Below are positions 13,001 through 28,000 of a DNA stretch of 64,000 nucleotides, piece by piece. Location of the stretch: the NCBI RefSeq assembly GCF_022581195.2, contig NC_061472.1, positions 620,001-684,000 of the forward strand. Direction: 5' to 3'. A model generated the notes under the pieces. That model made no database searches, was not told the origin of the DNA, and saw only the letters and a list, made by a program, of their open reading frames with translations. The stretch's first letter is position 1; the number at the start of each line of letters is the position of its first letter. Made by a program: the position numbers and the translations under genes. The DNA is from Helicoverpa zea (Eukaryota; Arthropoda; Insecta; Lepidoptera; Noctuidae).

Positions 13001-16000
13001 AGTGTGTAAATGGTAGATTATAGAGGTGCTAAGAGGTGATTCCAGAGTCTGGACCACACAGTCCAGGTGTGCCCTGCGTAGGAAAGGCGCAGCCGAGTCC
13101 TCGTCGAAGCAATTTGCAGCGGCGATATTTTTTAAGCTATTGCATAGCTTCTATCGCAAGCCTTGAGCGCGGGGACCAAATCCAGAAATTCCGTAATGAA
13201 AAAACCTCACGCTCCCCACTCCGACGGGCACGGAGGTGTGGCTTGAAGGCCGTGCATCGTCTAACGTCGTGTCAGTTCGGCAGTCTTCGACACGGCGCTG
13301 TGTGTCGTGCGATTAGACGTATTGTACGACTTTTGTCAGTGACAGTTGATAGAGAATGCTATGCAATAGCTTTACCGCGGCAGTCCCCGAGTGCCACACG
13401 TATTTTTTTTTATTAATAAGTAAGTTTTATTATTCAGTAGCGGAAAGTATCTTACTAATTCCCTGACCTACCAGAAAATGATTGAAGAGGTAAACATTTA
13501 CCTGTATATAGTCAGTGATGTGGCAAGTGGCATCCTGAGGTACAGGCTGGTGCATGTGCGGTGCATGCGGCTGCAGCTGATGCGTGCGGCTGTTGCACAG
13601 GGCGCCCATCACCAGCCACGAGATGAGCCGGACGCGGGTTACACACTCGCATACTTCGCGGGAACTGAGTAGGAAATAGAGTATGTTAATTACGACTTTT
13701 AAAGGGCTGTCATTTATTGTAGGTATCATATAATCGCACATATAAAAACGTGAAATGTATAGATAGAGGTAGGAATTGGATAAAAATTCGGAGGGAGAAA
13801 CTGGGGTAATATAGGCAGAAAATTTTTAATTACAACAAAATAAAGCAGGTCTTATTGTTTCTTGCAACCAGTATCCTGGGGTTGGGCTATGTTAATTCTT
13901 CTACACACAGGGCCGACGGCATACCACTAGATTTATGTCGAGCGGCTGTTCTGCCGTGATGTACAAGAAGGAAATTTACACTCCACCACCAGGAAAAACT
14001 ACCGGCAGTTCAGAGAGTAAATCTAGCGGCCATGCCGTCGGTACTGTACTTCAACTGGCACAATGAATAGTGACCTTAATTCAACAGAAAATGGAGCCAA
14101 GGAATAAAATGAACGCTTAAAAAGGAGGGAAGGGCGAAAGGGGAAAAACAAGATAGGACTTAGCAAATAAAACGGAGGTATAGATAGAAAAAGCCACTAA
14201 AAACCCTGACAGTAGTATACGTACCCAGGTAATGAAGCACTAAGCCACGGAGTCATATGCCGTGGCGGCTGCGGCCTGTCCTGGCGAGCTCGAGCATGTT
14301 CCAGCGCCAGCTCCATAGCCACGTACTGAGCTATGCCGCCCTTCACGATGGCGCCGAGTGTGTCCTCGTTCAAGCAGATCAGGTTGCGGTTCACGATTGA
14401 CTTGGAGACTGAACCCTGGGGACAAGTGGAGGTTCTGAGTGTTATTTAGTAAAGGAATAATTCTAGAAAGTGGTCAAATTGCACTCTAAAGTATTAACGG
14501 TAAAAAAGGATTGTAAGGTGGTGTTTCCTGACCCCAGACGATAATTTTGTGAGAAATTGATTTCATAACAAACGAATTTCTCTGTTATGATAAGTTCTCA
14601 AGTTGCATTAGTGGGTCTGTCTCAGTAGTCATATAAACATCTTTGGCAGTTGTTGTGACTGAAAGCCAGATAGTTTGACACCCAGTCTTGCAAATTGGAA
14701 ATGATCAGATGGGTAGTCGTTTCATGCTTCGCGGCACCCGGACAGGAATCTGGCCCCAACATAGTTGGGAAAAGCCTAGCCAGAAGATGAGCAGTATACC
14801 TTAATCTTATTAAGCAGATGCGGGTCATGCAGCAGGTCGATCATGTCGGGCAGGTGCGGGCGCATGCAGTCCACGGCGCCGGCCGCCACGTCCCGCGCAT
14901 CCCCGCTGGCGGACAGCTCGCCGCCGCATAGGGCTCCCGGTAGCACTAGGCGGCAGCCGTGACCTGAGAGAGTGCCAATGTTGGTTTTAAACGGGTAAAA
15001 GACGCATGTATATACGGTTCGAACGAGATTTGAACGCAACCATGTAACTTCAACACGAGGAAGGATCGGGAAACGTGTGGTTACTGTGTGTAAATGTGCT
15101 GACACTCTACCCCTCCTCTGCCCCTTGGTAGACCATCAAAAGTATGAGAACGTGGTTCACACGCACGTTGGTAACCCGTTTTACGCGAATTAGAATCTTT
15201 CAAAACGTAGAAATAACCATTTATGTAAAGAAAAGAAAAGTAATAAATACATAGTAAAGTACATATAGCTCAGAAGTCGCGCAAATTTAATTATATGCTA
15301 GGCTGCTCATGTGCTCGGGATCTATATATCAATACAACTGACCTTGCAGCACGAACTGTATCAGTATGAAGAGGTTATCATCAGGGATGGTGGTCTTGGT
15401 CCGCAGCGCCTGCACGAGCTCGAACACGAGCACGCGGCACACGAGCAGCTTGTCGCGGTCGCGGCCGAACACGCGCGTGCAGGCTGCGCTCAGCTCGGAG
15501 ATCACCGACAGCTTCAGCACGAAGTTCTGGACGCCGTAGCTGATGATCTTCGTGATTGGTTCCAGGATGCTCTGGAGAAAATAACGGTATTTTGAACATT
15601 AAAACAAATCCCGGTGGAAGAAAAAGCAAACGACATAATAAGTTGACTCTTCCAGCGTCTCTAAAGTTAACTATACAAGGGATACAAGCAGGCCTCTGTC
15701 CCTCGACGCCAACTCAGAATGGACCCAGCGCTTCGGGAGCTAAGCTAACCTTATGTTGTGCGGCAGCAGGTATCTTGAGCGCGGCAGTGGCAGCACGTAG
15801 CAGCGGCAGCACATCGTCTATCTGCGGCAGCAGCAGTGCAGCTGAACGCAGTAGTGCTTCTAACTGCTGCACTAGTGCTGCACACGCGGAGAGAGGACCC
15901 AGCGCTTCGGGAGCTAAGCACTCGAGGTACATTGCGATGTTGCCCGCTATCACTGTTATTTGCTGTAACAAGTATAAGCCTTTAGATATCCCGTTTCAAA

Positions 16001-19000
16001 CGGCGAATTATTGTTTTTTTTTTTCGATCCTTTTCAGTATGTGAGAGATTAGGGCAACAAAACTAAATCAAATAGTAAAAAGTAAAAGTACATAGGATGA
16101 GTACATAAGGGAGTACACAAGGGTAGTACCTCGGAGGACAAAATAACTAGTTTTTTGTCCTCCGTGGGTAGTACATAAGGGGACTTTATAAGGAAGGATG
16201 ATAGGGAGTACATAAGCGGAGTATGTTAGGTAGAACATAAGGGGAGTTTATGTGGAAGTGTATACTAGAGGGAAACATAAGGGGAGTAGATTAGATAATA
16301 GCAGTGCATAAGGGAGTATATAACGGTGTACATAAGGGCCGTACAGTACAACGGAGTACATATGGGACGTAGTACTTACATCAACCGGCAAAGTTTTCTT
16401 AGAGTTGAGATGTTCAACCACTAGCTGCAGCGGTCCGCACGGGTACAGCTCGTTGAAGTCCACGAACGCCTGTGCGATGCTCTTGAAGAACATCTGACGC
16501 TGTTTTTCTGTTCAACAATACGAAGTTTCAGAACTGCACGCAGTCAATAAAATGATCATGTTTTTAGATCATCGAGGAGCTCTCGCCAAAATAATGTCTC
16601 TTATGTTAACAATGACAACATTGGGAACAGCTCCCTAATCTTTCATACAGGAGATGGTAAATTAGAAGATCCTTCTGGAGCCTATTGTGTAACAGGGTCG
16701 CGGTAGCTCTGTCCAATAACCCTGCTGTCCCGGCAGGATTCGGTCGGGGTTCCCGCAGAGGATATCTGACGAACCTGGAGTTGGTGTTCGTGGTTGGTGG
16801 TCACGAGTAGTTGTACACGTGACAGCGTCGGGAACAGCTGACTGACCTGGAGTTCTCTGCAGGAATATCTGCAGGAAGACGTTGTTGGGCGCGAGCTGAT
16901 GCAGCACACAGCGCAGGAACTGATGCGCCACGAACACGGCGCTGCCGGGCAGCCGGGTGTTCGTCTCCGCCTGCCACGAGTAGTTGCCTAGTTGTACCAC
17001 CCTGCCAAAATAAACAGGTGTTTCAAATCCTGATTATGGTATGACACTAGGAAATCTCCCAGCGAAAAACAAAAAAAGGATACACTAGGATAAAGGAGAA
17101 CAGTAGGAGTACCACAGTTCCAAGTTTCCACGACATGATCAATTTACCACAATCAATGGTTGATGGGGAGAATAAGAGAAATGGGTGGCGTTATGAGGAA
17201 AGGAAGTTTGAAAATGGCACCAGTAACAGAAAAGCTAAGGGGATACCGATTGTCGTGGTATGGGTGTTTTGTGTAGAGGAGGTGTTGTGCACGAATATAT
17301 CCATATTAAAGGATATTGGGAAGAAAACAACTGACGAAACGACGGATGGACTATGTGGCTGCAAAGAATCATCATCAGCACTGACCTGCTAACATTATGC
17401 AGCAGTGCTGGCAGCATGCCTGCCGCGGCCGCCGGCTCCCGGTGCACGAACGTGGCCAGCACTATGATGCACAGCCCCAACTCCTCGTCACTGTATTGCT
17501 CCACTGCTGTGCCACATTCTGCACCTGGTTTATGAGGATTGTTATTGTTATATAACAAATATATATTATTATATATTTGTTTGTTTCTATGTTACCATAT
17601 CTTTTTGTATATTGCATATGCGAAAGTTCCTATGTCTGTAGGTACCTGTCGCGATTGTCAAAACGTCAAACCGGATTTAAATAATACGGAGAACATATTT
17701 TAGAGCCTGACAAAGTACAAAGACTATTTTTTACCCAATTGCGGGAAGAGGTTCTTCCAGGAAGTGGGTGAAAAATAGCTAGTTATCAATAAATGTAAGA
17801 GGTTACCCCCATATAAGACAGGCACACTACAGTATATACAGTATTATAAGCTAGGTGTTACAGTGTTCACTCACAGCGGTAGCAGAGCTCAGCGTCGGGC
17901 CTGTGCGGCGCGGAGTGCGCGTGCGCGGCTCGCTGGCCGGCGCGCGACTCGCCCTCCCACCAGCCGCCGCGCTAGGTGTTACAGTGTTCACTCACAGCGG
18001 TAGCAGAGCTCAGCGTCGGGCCTGTGCGGCGCGGAGTGCGCGTGCGCGGCTCGCTGGCCGGCGCGCGACTCGCCCTCCCACCAGCCGCCGCGCTAGGTGT
18101 TACAGTGTTCACTCACAGCGGTAGCAGAGCTCAGCGTCGGGCCTGTGCGGCGCGGAGTGCGCGTGCGCGGCTCGCTGGCCGGCGCGCGACTCGCCCTCCC
18201 ACCAGCCGCCGCGCTAGGTGTTACAGTGTTCACTCACAGCGGTAGCAGAGCTCAGCGTCGGGCCTGTGCGGCGCGGAGTGCGCGTGCGCGGCTCGCTGGC
18301 CGGCGCGCGACTCGCCCTCCCACCAGCCGCCGCGCTAGGTGTTACAGTGTTCACTCACAGCGGTAGCAGAGCTCAGCGTCGGGCCTGTGCGGCGCGGAGT
18401 GCGCGTGCGCGGCTCGCTGGCCGGCGCGCGACTCGCCCTCCCACCAGCCGCCGCGCTAGGTGTTACAGTGTTCACTCACAGCGGTAGCAGAGCTCAGCGT
18501 CGGGCCTGTGCGGCGCGGAGTGCGCGTGCGCGGCTCGCTGGCCGGCGCGCGACTCGCCCTCCCACCAGCCGCCGCAGCCGCCGCACCCCACGCACTCTGT
18601 AACAGTGTCTTATACAGCACTACATTCAGACTATCCGTCAGTTGCACAAAGCTTCACTAAAGTTAAAGCTTCATTAAATCTATTGCTGACACTTTTTATC
18701 TCTTTGACCAAGAAAGAGTCAGCAATAGATTTAAAGAAGCTTTAACTTTAATGGAGCTTTGTGCTACTGACAGTAACATAGGAAACATATGTAGTTATTA
18801 TGAAGCCACGGAATAAGGAAATATGAGTTATTTTGTTTTCCATGCCTGTCATCTATACTAATATTATAAAGCTGTGTTTATTTGTTTGAAAGCGCTAATC
18901 TCAGGAACTACTGGTCCGATTTGAAAAATTCTTTCAGTGTTAGATAGCCCATTTATCGAGGAAGGATATAGGCTACTTTTTATCCGGGTTCGTGCAGAGG

Positions 19001-22000
19001 TTCCTACGGGATGCGGGTGAAACCGCTGGCAGAAGCTAGTCTATACTAATATTATAAAGCTGAAGAGTTTGTTTGTTTGTTTAAACGCGCTAATCTCAGG
19101 AACTACTGGTCCGATTTAAACAATTCTTTCGGTGTTAGATAGCCCATTTATCGAGGAAGGCTATAGGCTACTTTTTATCCGGGTTCGTGCAGAGGTTCCC
19201 ACGGAATGCGGGTGAAACCGCTGGCATACAAAATAAGAAGACACATTGTAGATACGACGTGTAGGCGACGTATAAAAGTGTAAACTTACCTGTATTGTGT
19301 TGATGCGGAGGGGAGCCAGTCTGTGCTACTTGCCGCGCTAAACGCCGTGGTGACCTGTAAATAAATGTATTATTTTATAGCTAGGCCTATCTCCATATAA
19401 AAAATCTATTCTCATATGTTTGATAAAGCGGAAGATTTTGTTTGATAAATGCTTTCAGTGTTAGAAAGCTAAAAGTTTTTTATTAAGTGCACGCAATAAT
19501 TCCCACGGAATGCGAGATAAAACCCACAGGCTCAATTAAGCTAGTTATAAATTATGATAAACATACCTGTTAGTCTCAGTAGAAGGCTTCTTATTCAAGT
19601 CATGAGGCCTACTGGAGGGGGTAGGAGTGGGTGTGACGTCACCCTCCGACCGGGACGAAGGTGTATTGTCCGTTGAGTCGTCTATGTATAAAACAAAATG
19701 TCTTACTCGACTTTTTCTAATTGATGGCGTAAGCGAGGCGGAAATAAAGCTAGTTATAAGGGATGCGGTTGTTATTCACGTCTCAAAAATTCCGCAGATA
19801 TACCGTGTAAAGAGTTTTGTGGGTTATATTTAAAAAAAATATATAGTATTAATAAATAAAGCCAATGTGAGAAGGGCTTACCTGGTGGTAGACTCAATGC
19901 CTCTCTCACTCGGTCCACCAGAGCGTTGAACACTGGATACTGCTCCTTGTTGGGTTTCGGACCGATGGGCAATAACCTGAACATATTTTATTTTTTTAGC
20001 TTACACACTTCTTGATCTGTCAGTTTCTTTTGTCAACCTCTGGATCATCGTAGCTAATATAAGTCTCGCCCGCTGAGTGAAGAAAGATAGATAGCACAAA
20101 GGTACTGCTTATTTGCTTATTTCTAACGAAATCTCTTCCAGCAGACCCGTAGTAGGAGAGTTAGAATATACAGATGTAGACAGACTGTGTAAAAGAACTA
20201 CAAAGGAAAGTAAAGGTATACAAATCTTACCTCTCAGGCGGCGGTATATTGAAGGGCTGATGCGAGTGCTGCTGCATGGCCGGCGGCGGGTTGTTCCACG
20301 CGACCTCCATCTTGGACAGCGGCGACTCCGGCGACGCGTACGCATACCCCACGGTCTTGGCTGGGAACGAGGTTACGCCTGCGTTCAGTAATGGAGGGGT
20401 CAAATTGTCTATTGTGGTAAAAGAGTGTGTTAGTGTATAAGGGAACTTATGGAATACTAAAATTCTAACAACTCCGAATAAATAATTCAGTTTCTATTCT
20501 AGAAGTCATGATTTTATCAGATTCAAGAGGTAAATTAAAACTTAATTACCTATGTAAGTTCTTCAAATTAAGACCATTAATTTTGGGACGGCGGGATTGT
20601 TCGAAAGTTACCGCGGCCCTGGTACATAAAGGGTTTAAGAAGGAACATGATGGGTTTTAGTCAGTATGAGTCTGGCACCCAGGCTGCATCCAAAGCGGGA
20701 GGGGGGGCGGGGGTCATTTAAAGCTTTTTTTTTTTTCAAGTAAAAACAAAGGACTATGTATTAATATTGATGGCATCACTAGTTGCCACGAAACTAACCT
20801 GGACTCTTGATATGGTGTTGTGGGGGTGAGCGCGCATTGGGCCACTGCCCGAACTGACCGTCACCGTTTGATGATGGAGCCGTGTCGGGAGAAGTACTGC
20901 TGCCCACTGACATACCATAATAAACGTTATTATTATTATTATACACAATCTTTAATTGTTGTTAAGGGAAAATATAGTTAAAATTGCTAAAGTTAAGGAT
21001 AGTTCAACCAGTATGTTATGATGTATTTTTTTCAGTTATTTAGATTGCATTTTTTCAGTAATTGCATATATCAACCTGTATATAACATTTCCAAATTAGA
21101 TCGACAGAGGGTGTAACAGTGATTTGGTTAATTCCTTACCAATGATTCTCTTCTGTTTGCCCAGAATCTTGGCGCGTGGAGACGTTTGCTGGTGAATCTG
21201 ATCTGGCCAGATCTCTACTGACTGGCCGCTCATTGGCGTCGATTTGCTAAAAGTAAAACTTAATTAAGACTAATTTTAAATATAAAACAAATAGAATCAT
21301 ATGAGCATGAGGATTGATGAAGGAAAGAATTCTGCCAAGCAAATGGAAGAATAAGCAAAAAGCTGCATAGATCCTATTTCGTAGAAAGTAAACAATTAAA
21401 GCAAAAATGAAAATCATGAGGCATACCTTTTTCGGAATGCATTTGTGGATGGTAACATGGTCTGTGAAAAACAAAAACACACAAAAATATGATGATAATG
21501 AAATGGGTAAAACAAATGGGTGTTTTTTAAATATACTGATTTTTACTGCTAGGGGAGTCAAATTAAAAAAAAATATGTTGATGTTAAAACTGAATGAATC
21601 ACAAAATGATAGGACATTGATCTACACACGACACGACACACTCAAGGACAAACAAACAAGTGAGACTATACCTTCTAATCCACATGTTAAGGTTCAAAAT
21701 CACTTACAGGTTAGAGGAGTCACTGCCTATAGATACCGATGAGCTGGTGGACAGCTGGTGTGCTGAACGGGATCCCAGGGTAGGCTAGGTAAACAATATT
21801 CTCTTTTAAAATTCTTGGTAGAATAGTCTATACAAATATAATAAAGAGGTTTGTTGAAAAACACTTAAAGACCGATTAAAAATGTTTCACTATCCCTGGG
21901 TCAGATAGGCTATATTTAAAAAAATCACGTATGGAATCGCGGGAATCAGTTGGTCGCCATCAGCCCTTCTATCCAGGAGATTTTTACATTATTTGGACAA

Positions 22001-25000
22001 AATTGGTACGATCCTGAACAAGCAAGTTGATTTCTATGGACTATACAAATGGGGCTCGAATAATAACAAAATTAGTATCATATGTGGTCGATGAGCTACT
22101 TCTAACATCTTTAGACCCATGTTCAACGACAACAAAAAACATCAGTTTAATTAAAATAACTGTTTACTATGAATCTGTCACTTTCAAAGTACACAGTTGT
22201 TTTGAGAAAAGGGACGTTTATGTTGTTGATGAACTCGGGATTTACTCTAATTTCTATCACGAAACCTCTAGGCGAAGCTGTCAGCGTCTATTCTAATTGT
22301 TAAGTCTAGTAAGAAATAATAAGTTTCATGCAAAACAAATATTCTAAGGCTTACGATTTTACTGAGCTGCGGGTAAGCGCTAGTAGTGGCGGGCGTCTCT
22401 ACCTTTGGGGGGTCCTCGTAATGTGACGGCTCGTCGAATGAACCCTGGAATTATCATGTAGGTTATTTATTCTTATACATAGTTCATTGACACACTTATA
22501 TACCCATTAGTTTTGTTATTTTGATATTAGGTATAAGTTATAATTTAATAAAAAATCATCACACTAAAATTAAATAGTTACTTAGGTACTTGATCTAATG
22601 ACAAGTGGAACTAACAATCCCAGGGGCCTGGTGACCCGTAACACAGGTATTTTATTTTATTATGTTAGGGAAAAACAAACAACTGTACATTGTTTCTTAT
22701 ATCTAGGTTTACAATAAAATTAGGTTAACGTACAGTCAACGACGTTTCCACATATTGCATACCTATTTCGGGCACCAGTCTCACAAAAAAATTTTGTACT
22801 CTGATTATTAGATTTTTTTGTCAATATATAATTTGTGATGAGAGAATAAACATTTTATTTATTTATTGAAGAGGCTGTCCAACGATATAGGATACATTTT
22901 GATGGTTTTATGCCCGGTAAGGATTTGATGAAAAAAAATGGTTTATTTAGAAAAAGCTACATCCATCTCATATTATAAAACGTGGTTTTAAAGTGTATGG
23001 GTTTTAGTGTTAGCTCTAGTCCATTTACTCTCTTTGAATGGAAGATGACGGTTTAAACCCAGCACTAAGCCTGTACCTTTTAAACCACTTTCAAAAATAT
23101 TCAAAAAACTGACTTTAGTTTACTAGTATGTAGTCATTAGTACTCCAATGGGAACCTACTTATGTTAAAGCTTTCTTGCAGATATTGTTTCTAGAACAGT
23201 CGCTGGTATTTTTTCAGTTTTGGAATGCCACTCACCGGTGCCGTGCTCCCGTGGACGGTAGTGTCGGACTTGTCGCTGGTCTCCGGGATGGCGATCAGCT
23301 CGCTTTCCGAAGACTCCTGCTCCAAACTCCACTGCTGGTACCTGATAGCATAACCTTTGTTTACCTTTACCTGTACGCATGTCTTATCTCGCTACAGCGG
23401 ATCAACCATACCTGTGTGTGTAAGTGTTCGTGCACGTTGTCTTTGTATGTGTAAGCTAGGGTTACGTCACACAAAGACAATATGCATGAACATTTACATA
23501 CTAATATCTATCCGTTGGTTTGCGATAGGAGGTTGAGGTCATGTCAAAATTAAATCTCGCTAATCGGAAAACAATTGATAGACAGGTTATAGAAAACCAC
23601 CGTTGGAGATGAAACATTGTAAATACCTTGATACCTACCTTTTGAAATATCTTAGTTGATACAAAAGGTAAGTACCAAGCATACTTACCTTACCTATAGC
23701 TAAGTGGTGAAGATCGAATTTGAATTGATGTCAATAAGAACTCGATTCGATTTAAATCATCGATACATCGAATCGAGTTTGGTCGCATTATAAACTAACA
23801 TGCTGGCCGAGCATATCAGGGTATAATGCGAAGAGTAAACATATTACTTTTGAAGTAATATTTAAAATGGTAGTTTTTTTTTAACAACGATTATGAAAAC
23901 AAACCCGTTTCAATATTATTTTAAAAATCAAAAGTTCCAACCGTAAAACGTTCTGTCACTAAAATCAACAAACCGTCGAAAATACCCAATATCTAAGGTC
24001 TGCCCGTGACCATGGATGCTGTAAAGGATCCGAAACGTCGGGAATATTAATATAACCGAAATAAAATCCGTAAAAATACTCAAAAGTCCGCTGTAAACCC
24101 ATTTAAAGTAAAACTGTTGATCCGTGATTTCCGTGAATTCGGTATAAAATTAACAGGATAATCAATCAAACATATCATAGATAAGTGTAAATATTCAGGT
24201 AAGTAATTAATAATTATATAATTATAGTTCGGCCATTCAGAGAATGCGTTCCTGACACGTCGCGATTGAACTGACGACGTAACTTTGCAATGGCGTTGCA
24301 GTTACGATAAAAATATTTTTGCTGGTTGTTTACCGTTTTAACAATTGAGGAGCATTAAAACAACATTATTATATCAATAATCAATGAATGTAGTTACGTC
24401 GTCAGTTCAATCGCGACGTGTCAGGAACGCATTCTCTGAATGGCCGAACTATAATTCCGTTAACACCTTATACTAAAGAACCAAAATCGATTTCTTTTTA
24501 TTCCGTACTTAACGGTTACTTTACTTATCTAAAAGACCTTAAGTTCTATGGATAGAAATAATAACTTCTTGATAGACGATTTAAAAATAAAGAAACAATT
24601 TCAGGAATCAGAGTTGGGGGATGTTCTATGGAACAGTAATACTCATTATGCTAGTACATTTAAGGTACACGTATACAATACCAGTCGGGATGTTGGTTTT
24701 CTTTACCGTCACGAATTAAAAACATTCGATTAAACAACAGAAAAACGCGCGAAAATTGAAACTCGGTACTTTAGTCATAATAACTGAAACTGTAAGTCGG
24801 TACTTTAGGTCTTATGAACTAAAATTGTAAGTCGGTACTTTAGTCATGATAACTAAAATTGTAAGTCAGTACTTTAGTCATATTAACTAAAATTGTAAGT
24901 CAGTACTATAGTCACATGAACTAAAATTGAAAGTCGGTACTTTAGTCATAATAATTAAAATGCCTAGCTAATAAAAATAATATGGAGGACTTGTTTCTAT

Positions 25001-28000
25001 CTGAAGCACTGCAAAACTTTTCGCCTAAGTAGCACTGATGACTAGTGAGACAGTTTTACAAGGCTATGGGACGGGGCCGAGGGAAGAAAGGTACCTACCT
25101 AGAATAAAAATCAGTCAAACATAGTATTGTCAAACATGATATTGTCAAGTCATACACATTTCCTATTTCCGAAAAATGTTAAATGTATGTAATGTGTGTT
25201 ACAAAAAACCACAGATGATGAAAAAAATAGTGTGTTTTAAGTGTCTGGTCGTTGATATTCACTAAGATATATACACGCGGATTGAAAACTTCCTTTTTGT
25301 GGAGTCGGTTAAATTCCCTTTTGATATCGCAGGCTCCAGAAACTATTGTTTGCTCTGTTTGCTTCTCAAAGATTGGATTTTGTTTAACCGACATTTTATA
25401 TTGACGGATTTAATTTTCACTGATTATTTTGATCACTAAAAAGTCTTCAACAAGTAAATCTATTGGAAAAGAATGGCGTTTTAAATATTTTCTGTCGAAA
25501 CCTGAATCACATAATTTTTTTAAAGTCAAATAGGGCAAAATTTAAATATTTGGAAGGAGAGAATTGGGTAAGTGAAAGTGAGGAGAAAGCTGTAAATAAA
25601 ATGCGTATTATTTTATTTGTATATGTACTATATATATCGTTATTCAAATTATTTATTGCAAATGCTCAAAAAGTCATCTCAGTTAGTATCCTATAAAAGT
25701 ATTTTGATGTTATAATGTTATTAGCTTGATATACTCACCTATGTAAGCTAGTTTAAATCCCACCAAAATTCTTTCAAGTACCAAAGTAGAGAGATGCGGT
25801 GTACAGTCACGATCATTTTTACATGTTTTAATTTTTTTTTAATTCATGTAAACAAATGACGGACAAAAAATATTTAATGAGAAGAGATTTTAAGTCATTT
25901 ATATCCGTATATATTTTTACCATAAAACAGAAAGAAGGTTAGTTAATTACCTAATCGTAAATATAAGTACCCTGAACCCATTAAACTATTCTCCTTCATA
26001 GCTCTACGGTGTAAACAGTAAGGGGACATTAAATATACGAAAAAAGTAATATCAAAATAGAAGAGTCATTTAAAACCGATATTATACAAATAGTACATTT
26101 GTACAATATGGCTTTTCGTATAACATCATTCTATTTTGTATACTCTTCGTATGTAGAATGCGCCTTATTTTACACTTATAAGACCCAATTTCACCGACGT
26201 GAACGGTCGTTTATTTAAAGATTTATAGTTTTAAAACTAAAAAACACGCTCTCGTCATATTGTATTGTCATCAGAACTTAGAGCGTGTGCAAAATTTTGA
26301 TCTTAATCGAAAACCGGGAAGTGTGTCAAATTATTACAAGTGAAGCTAATATTAGCATGATAAAAAGAAAATGTCACTTTGAAAACGTTACGTGAAAATA
26401 TATTCATAGTAAATGGTTGCTCTAAGAAAACGGACGTTTAAGGTGTCGGTGAATTTGGGCCTTAACGAGTTAGAAACAGAGAATAGCTTAATGAACAAAC
26501 AAAATATTCATGACAATATCTACAAAATTTTATAGTGAAGGGCTGGTTTTTATTAGGGTTCCGTACAAAAAGGGTAAAACGGGATCCTATTGTTTTCGCT
26601 CCTCTGTCCGTCCGTCCGTCTGTATCTTATAAACCGTGATAGTTAGAGAGTTGAAATTTTCACAGATGATGTATTCTGTTGCCGCTATAACAACAAATAC
26701 TGAAAACTAACAATAAAATAAATATTTTTGGGAGCTCTCATTTGCTCATTTTTGTTCGATATCGATAAGGGCAACAGGTAAATGCGGTTTTATAAATAAT
26801 GGTACGGAACCCTTCGTGTGCGAGTCCGACTCGCACTCAGCTGCCAGCCTTTAGGGAACATTACGGATCGACAGCAACAAGACCAATATTTTTAATGCTC
26901 TTTTTTAGTTTTAAGCTGTGTAGATAAATATATTTAAGATTATTTTTAGGCTCATGTAAATAGGTATTTGTACATTTGATTAATGATTACTGGTACACGT
27001 TACATAATATATTAATGTCAATTACTAAAATAATTAAATAATTTGATAGCGAATAACAGTAAAATGTAAACAATGCGACTTATACGATTTCTCTCAATTG
27101 GACCCAGCGACAGTAAATGTTGGTAAAATTATGTCTTCCGCCAACAAATGCTATAAGCTACAATAAAAACCCGAAGTTAGATAAATCCTAAGATTTACCA
27201 ATTCTTAATGGTAGAAGTCCGAGCTAATCGATGAGTATCTTTTATCTCGAACTTATCCCATTACTCTGGCTAGTAAGTCTTAGAATTTGTCTCAAGGCTT
27301 GGGGGATAGTTGAAATTAATCATGACCAATATGTAAAATCAGGCATGCATTAAAATATTGTCATGTCAAAGGGACAGAATTTAATTTTCATATTTACTTT
27401 ACTTTTGTAATTTTATTCTTTGACTCTTAGAGCGCGCGCACAGTGCAAACTATTTAGTCGGCTTTTGGTAGGAAAAAGGGTTTTTTTTTTGCAGATCGTG
27501 AAGTCAATCAAAGTTTTTAGTCGGTCTGATACCGAACAAATACCTAATAGTTGTTACGTGTGTACTCCCAATCATCTTCAAACTGATCTACAAGCAAGAA
27601 TCGACTATCGCCCGACTAAATATTTGTAGTGTGCGCGCGCTCTTACTTGAAAAAAGCCATCCAGGCTTTCACTGTAACATACATATTTCATAGCTTCGGA
27701 AATATGTATTCAATTACGTTTCTTTTATTGCGCAGCAAATTCAATATTTGTTGATAGCCGCTCCGAATATCCTGTCTATACATTGATTTGCTTACCAGAT
27801 TTAGATTTTGACATTACCCCATACAAGAAATATCAAATTTAAAAGTAAGCGAAGCAAAGATAGAATATAGGAACGGCCATGTGTAGACAAGTACAGACAT
27901 GTAGAGTGTTTTCAATCTTCCTTCCCTTTCCTTAAAACATGTGAGTGACATACTCAGTCATAAATACAATGTGGAAAGAAACCCATACTACTTTATTCTT

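Noticed and set aside
15311..15595. Plus-strand 94-residue ORF with many Glu/His
   Set aside because: Opposite-strand reading of unc79 exon 41, which has strong family similarity on the minus strand.
17855..18660. Repeated 89-residue plus-strand ORFs in the 121-bp array
   Set aside because: They are identical shadows produced by the tandem repeat on the strand opposite to the unc79 exon; Arg/Ala-rich with no protein-like character.
21427..21461. 35-nt segment with cacag acceptor and gtatgc donor between unc79 exons 29 and 30
   Set aside because: Exons 29 and 30 join in frame directly. Adding 35 nt shifts the frame and gives TGA in exon 30, so it is not a constitutive exon.
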